A stretch of 6,420 nucleotides of DNA from Bacteroidales bacterium (GTDB taxonomy: Bacteria; Bacteroidota; Bacteroidia; Bacteroidales; JAOZQN01): assembly GCA_029938985.1 (NCBI GenBank), contig JAOZTW010000113.1:4351-10770 (forward strand). Direction: 5' to 3'. The notes below the pieces were generated by a model. It saw nothing but the letters and a program-made list of their open reading frames with translations. It was not told the origin of the DNA and searched no databases. Positions 4,861 through 6,420 of the stretch are shown one piece after another (the first letter of the stretch is position 1; each line of letters starts with the position of its first letter). Position numbers and translations under genes: made by a program.

Positions 4861-6420
4861 TTATTTTACACTTTCCTCCACTATTTTTATTTCTTCATCT
4901 GTTAGTTCATAAAGTTTGTAAACCATTTTATCTATTTCTTTATCTGTTTGGTTAATTTTGCTTTGTAGTTCGTTTATTTCTTGTTTGTAGCTTTCAAAAT
5001 ACTCTTCCCACTCATCTTGTTTTTTAAGGCTAAGTTTTATTTTTTGTTTTTTCAGTTCTGATATAAAAGTTTTAAAATCAAAATTGTAGAAGTTTTGTAG
5101 TTTTTTACTAATCTTCTGTATTTCAAAATTAGATTTTATTCGTTTTATAAATCTATCCGATTTTTTTTGTAGTTCTTTGTTTAAAGAAAGCATTAAGTCC
5201 GCTTTTTCAATAAATGGTTGTTTTTGATATTCTTCTAATTTGGGAATTGGAATATTGACCATTTTGTTATAATCTAATTTTGCTCTACCTCGTTTTGACG
5301 CATCACCATAAGCAACAAAAACAAACTGTTTCAGAAAGCCAAATATTTTAGAGTTAAGCCAGCAGGCTAAAAATTTGTCTGCATTTGATATAAAATAACA
5401 TGAATTATTTATATAGATATTTTCGGTATCAAGATAAAAATTATGATTTACTGCTGTATGTATATAAATTATTTTAGGTTCTTCAAATTTTAGATAGTAT
5501 TCTATGCTATCTTGAATTTCAAACCATTTATACTTTCCAGATTTTCTGCCAGTTGGCTCATTGTTGTTTCTTGGTCTTAAATCATTAAAAAATTGGAGTA
5601 AATATTTTTTAATAGCTTTGTAGTTTTCAATATTAGTACCTCTTCTTGTGAAAATTATATGTTGTTTTTTTATATTTGTCAGTCTCCATTTTTCAATTTC
5701 AGTTCCTGTTACATACTTTTTTATTAACTCTGAACTTTTTGGGTCTTCTTTTATTAATTCATTTTTTATTTTTTCATCAATTATAAAAGCTTTGTTTAAT
5801 CCTGTAGTTATTCCTCTATAAATGCCATTTTCTGTATAGTCTTTTAAATTAATTGTATTATAATAAATTTTATATAGAATACTATCATTTTTTTTGTCAG
5901 AAAACATCCAACTATCTTGCTTTAATTTGTTTTTTTTAATTTCAATTGGCTTTAATGAAAAAGTTATAAAGTCAGAAGTTTCAGAAACAGGATAATATTT
6001 AAAATTGGTTTCATTTTGTTCTTTTCTCACAATAATAATTTGTGGTTCAGTAGAAGCATCTTGAAAAATCTTAAGTTCAAAAAAATCAAATATTTCAACT
6101 ATACCAAATTTCTTAATATAGTTTCTTAAATTTTTACCATATTTTGTTTTAAACCATTTATTAGGAGTAATATATCCTAATAGTCCTTTTTTGTTGGTAA
6201 GGTTAATTGCAAGGTTGTAGAAATAAACATATAAATCTGCAACCCCATTACCTACTTCATATTTTGCTGATAAATATTCTTTGTCTATTTTGTTTATTAG
6301 CTCTTGTCTTACATAAGGCGGATTTCCAATAACTACATCAAAACCTCCATTATCCATAATTTCTTTAAATTCTTTGTTCCAATCAAAAGCTTTATCGCCA
6401 GCTACTTTTGGGTCGTCAAT
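4861..6420 (-). CDS. Eco57I/type IIG-like restriction-modification enzyme, C-terminal part (5' end outside the window)
   Basis: The minus-strand frame is open from the right edge to TAA at 4863-4861, giving 519 visible residues; the start is not in the window. An ATG at 6357 is internal, since the codons before it continue the typical lead-in DWNKEFKEIMDNGGFDVVIG. NPPY (visible residues 33-36; bases 6313-6324) is methyltransferase motif IV of N6-adenine enzymes. The region after it (about 60-110: Y.YF..A..L...G.LGYITPNKWF) is the rest of the methylase core. GITTGLNKAF (203-212) opens a TaqI-like C-terminal specificity domain that reaches the RAKLDYNKMVNIPIPKL segment (about 379-393). The tail is helical, with a coiled coil (about 481-498) and the usual ending EIDKMVYKLYELTDEEIKIV. 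Whole enzymes of this kind have about 1000 residues, with the motif I half and any nuclease domain N-terminal. That part is not visible, so a methylase-only or BREX PglX-like variant cannot be excluded. The gene is convergent with the Panacea pair. Confidence 0.88.
   Translation of the reverse strand: MDDPKVAGDKAFDWNKEFKEIMDNGGFDVVIGNPPYVRQELINKIDKEYLSAKYEVGNGVADLYVYFYNLAINLTNKKGLLGYITPNKWFKTKYGKNLRNYIKKFGIVEIFDFFELKIFQDASTEPQIIIVRKEQNETNFKYYPVSETSDFITFSLKPIEIKKNKLKQDSWMFSDKKNDSILYKIYYNTINLKDYTENGIYRGITTGLNKAFIIDEKIKNELIKEDPKSSELIKKYVTGTEIEKWRLTNIKKQHIIFTRRGTNIENYKAIKKYLLQFFNDLRPRNNNEPTGRKSGKYKWFEIQDSIEYYLKFEEPKIIYIHTAVNHNFYLDTENIYINNSCYFISNADKFLACWLNSKIFGFLKQFVFVAYGDASKRGRAKLDYNKMVNIPIPKLEEYQKQPFIEKADLMLSLNKELQKKSDRFIKRIKSNFEIQKISKKLQNFYNFDFKTFISELKKQKIKLSLKKQDEWEEYFESYKQEINELQSKINQTDKEIDKMVYKLYELTDEEIKIVEESVK

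Noticed and set aside
6355..6357. Minus-strand ATG as the start of the restriction-modification gene
   Set aside because: It lies 11 residues before NPPY, and the upstream codons continue a conserved lead-in without a stop. A start here would remove most of the methyltransferase domain.

Overview
The window looks like chromosomal DNA of a member of the Bacteroidota that carries a small, eroded accessory region. The phylum call rests on four things: strong A+T richness; a DUF4294-family secreted protein and a WG-repeat/TPR protein, both typical of the phylum; no Shine-Dalgarno sequences before the starts; and TAnnTTTG-type -7 promoter boxes, including a textbook -33/-7 pair in front of the tRNA. 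No genus can be named from this sequence.

Left part (1-2711, chromosomal backbone). The window opens inside a gene for a single-pass membrane protein. It has five in-frame 48-bp (16-residue) charged repeats, then TPR-like helices, one membrane span, further TPR-like helices and a C-terminal WG-like repeat. Next comes a gene for a small exported DUF4294 protein, then a complete tRNA-Ala (anticodon GGC, with the G3:U70 identity pair), its own promoter and a strong intrinsic terminator.

Middle part (2712-4860, accessory region). Directly after the tRNA are four perfect 11-bp tandem repeats. They are followed by a tyrosine recombinase gene cut off after its N-terminal arm-binding and early SAM-like region, with no catalytic domain. 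The break lies in a 51-bp imperfect dyad of GTGTAC/GTACAC elements, followed by several GTTTAC elements and about 200 bp of AT-rich non-coding DNA. Then comes a two-gene cassette: a Panacea-domain (DUF4065) antitoxin-type gene and, with zero bases between stop and start, an unrecognised 178-residue gene that is the presumed toxin. A nearly identical 28-30 bp sequence flanks the cassette on both sides. The right copy forms one arm of the terminator between the cassette and the next gene; the left copy lacks its partner arm.

Right part (4861-6420). A convergent minus-strand gene enters from the right edge. It encodes the C-terminal half of an Eco57I/type IIG-like restriction-modification enzyme, with the NPPY methyltransferase motif and a TaqI-like specificity domain.

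Together, the tRNA, the integrase remnant, the toxin-antitoxin-like pair and the restriction-modification gene read as a tRNA-anchored genomic island or defence hot spot whose integration module has decayed. The most interesting items are the Panacea/unknown-partner pair, its flanking duplicated terminator arm, and the dyad/GTTTAC array where the integrase is cut off.
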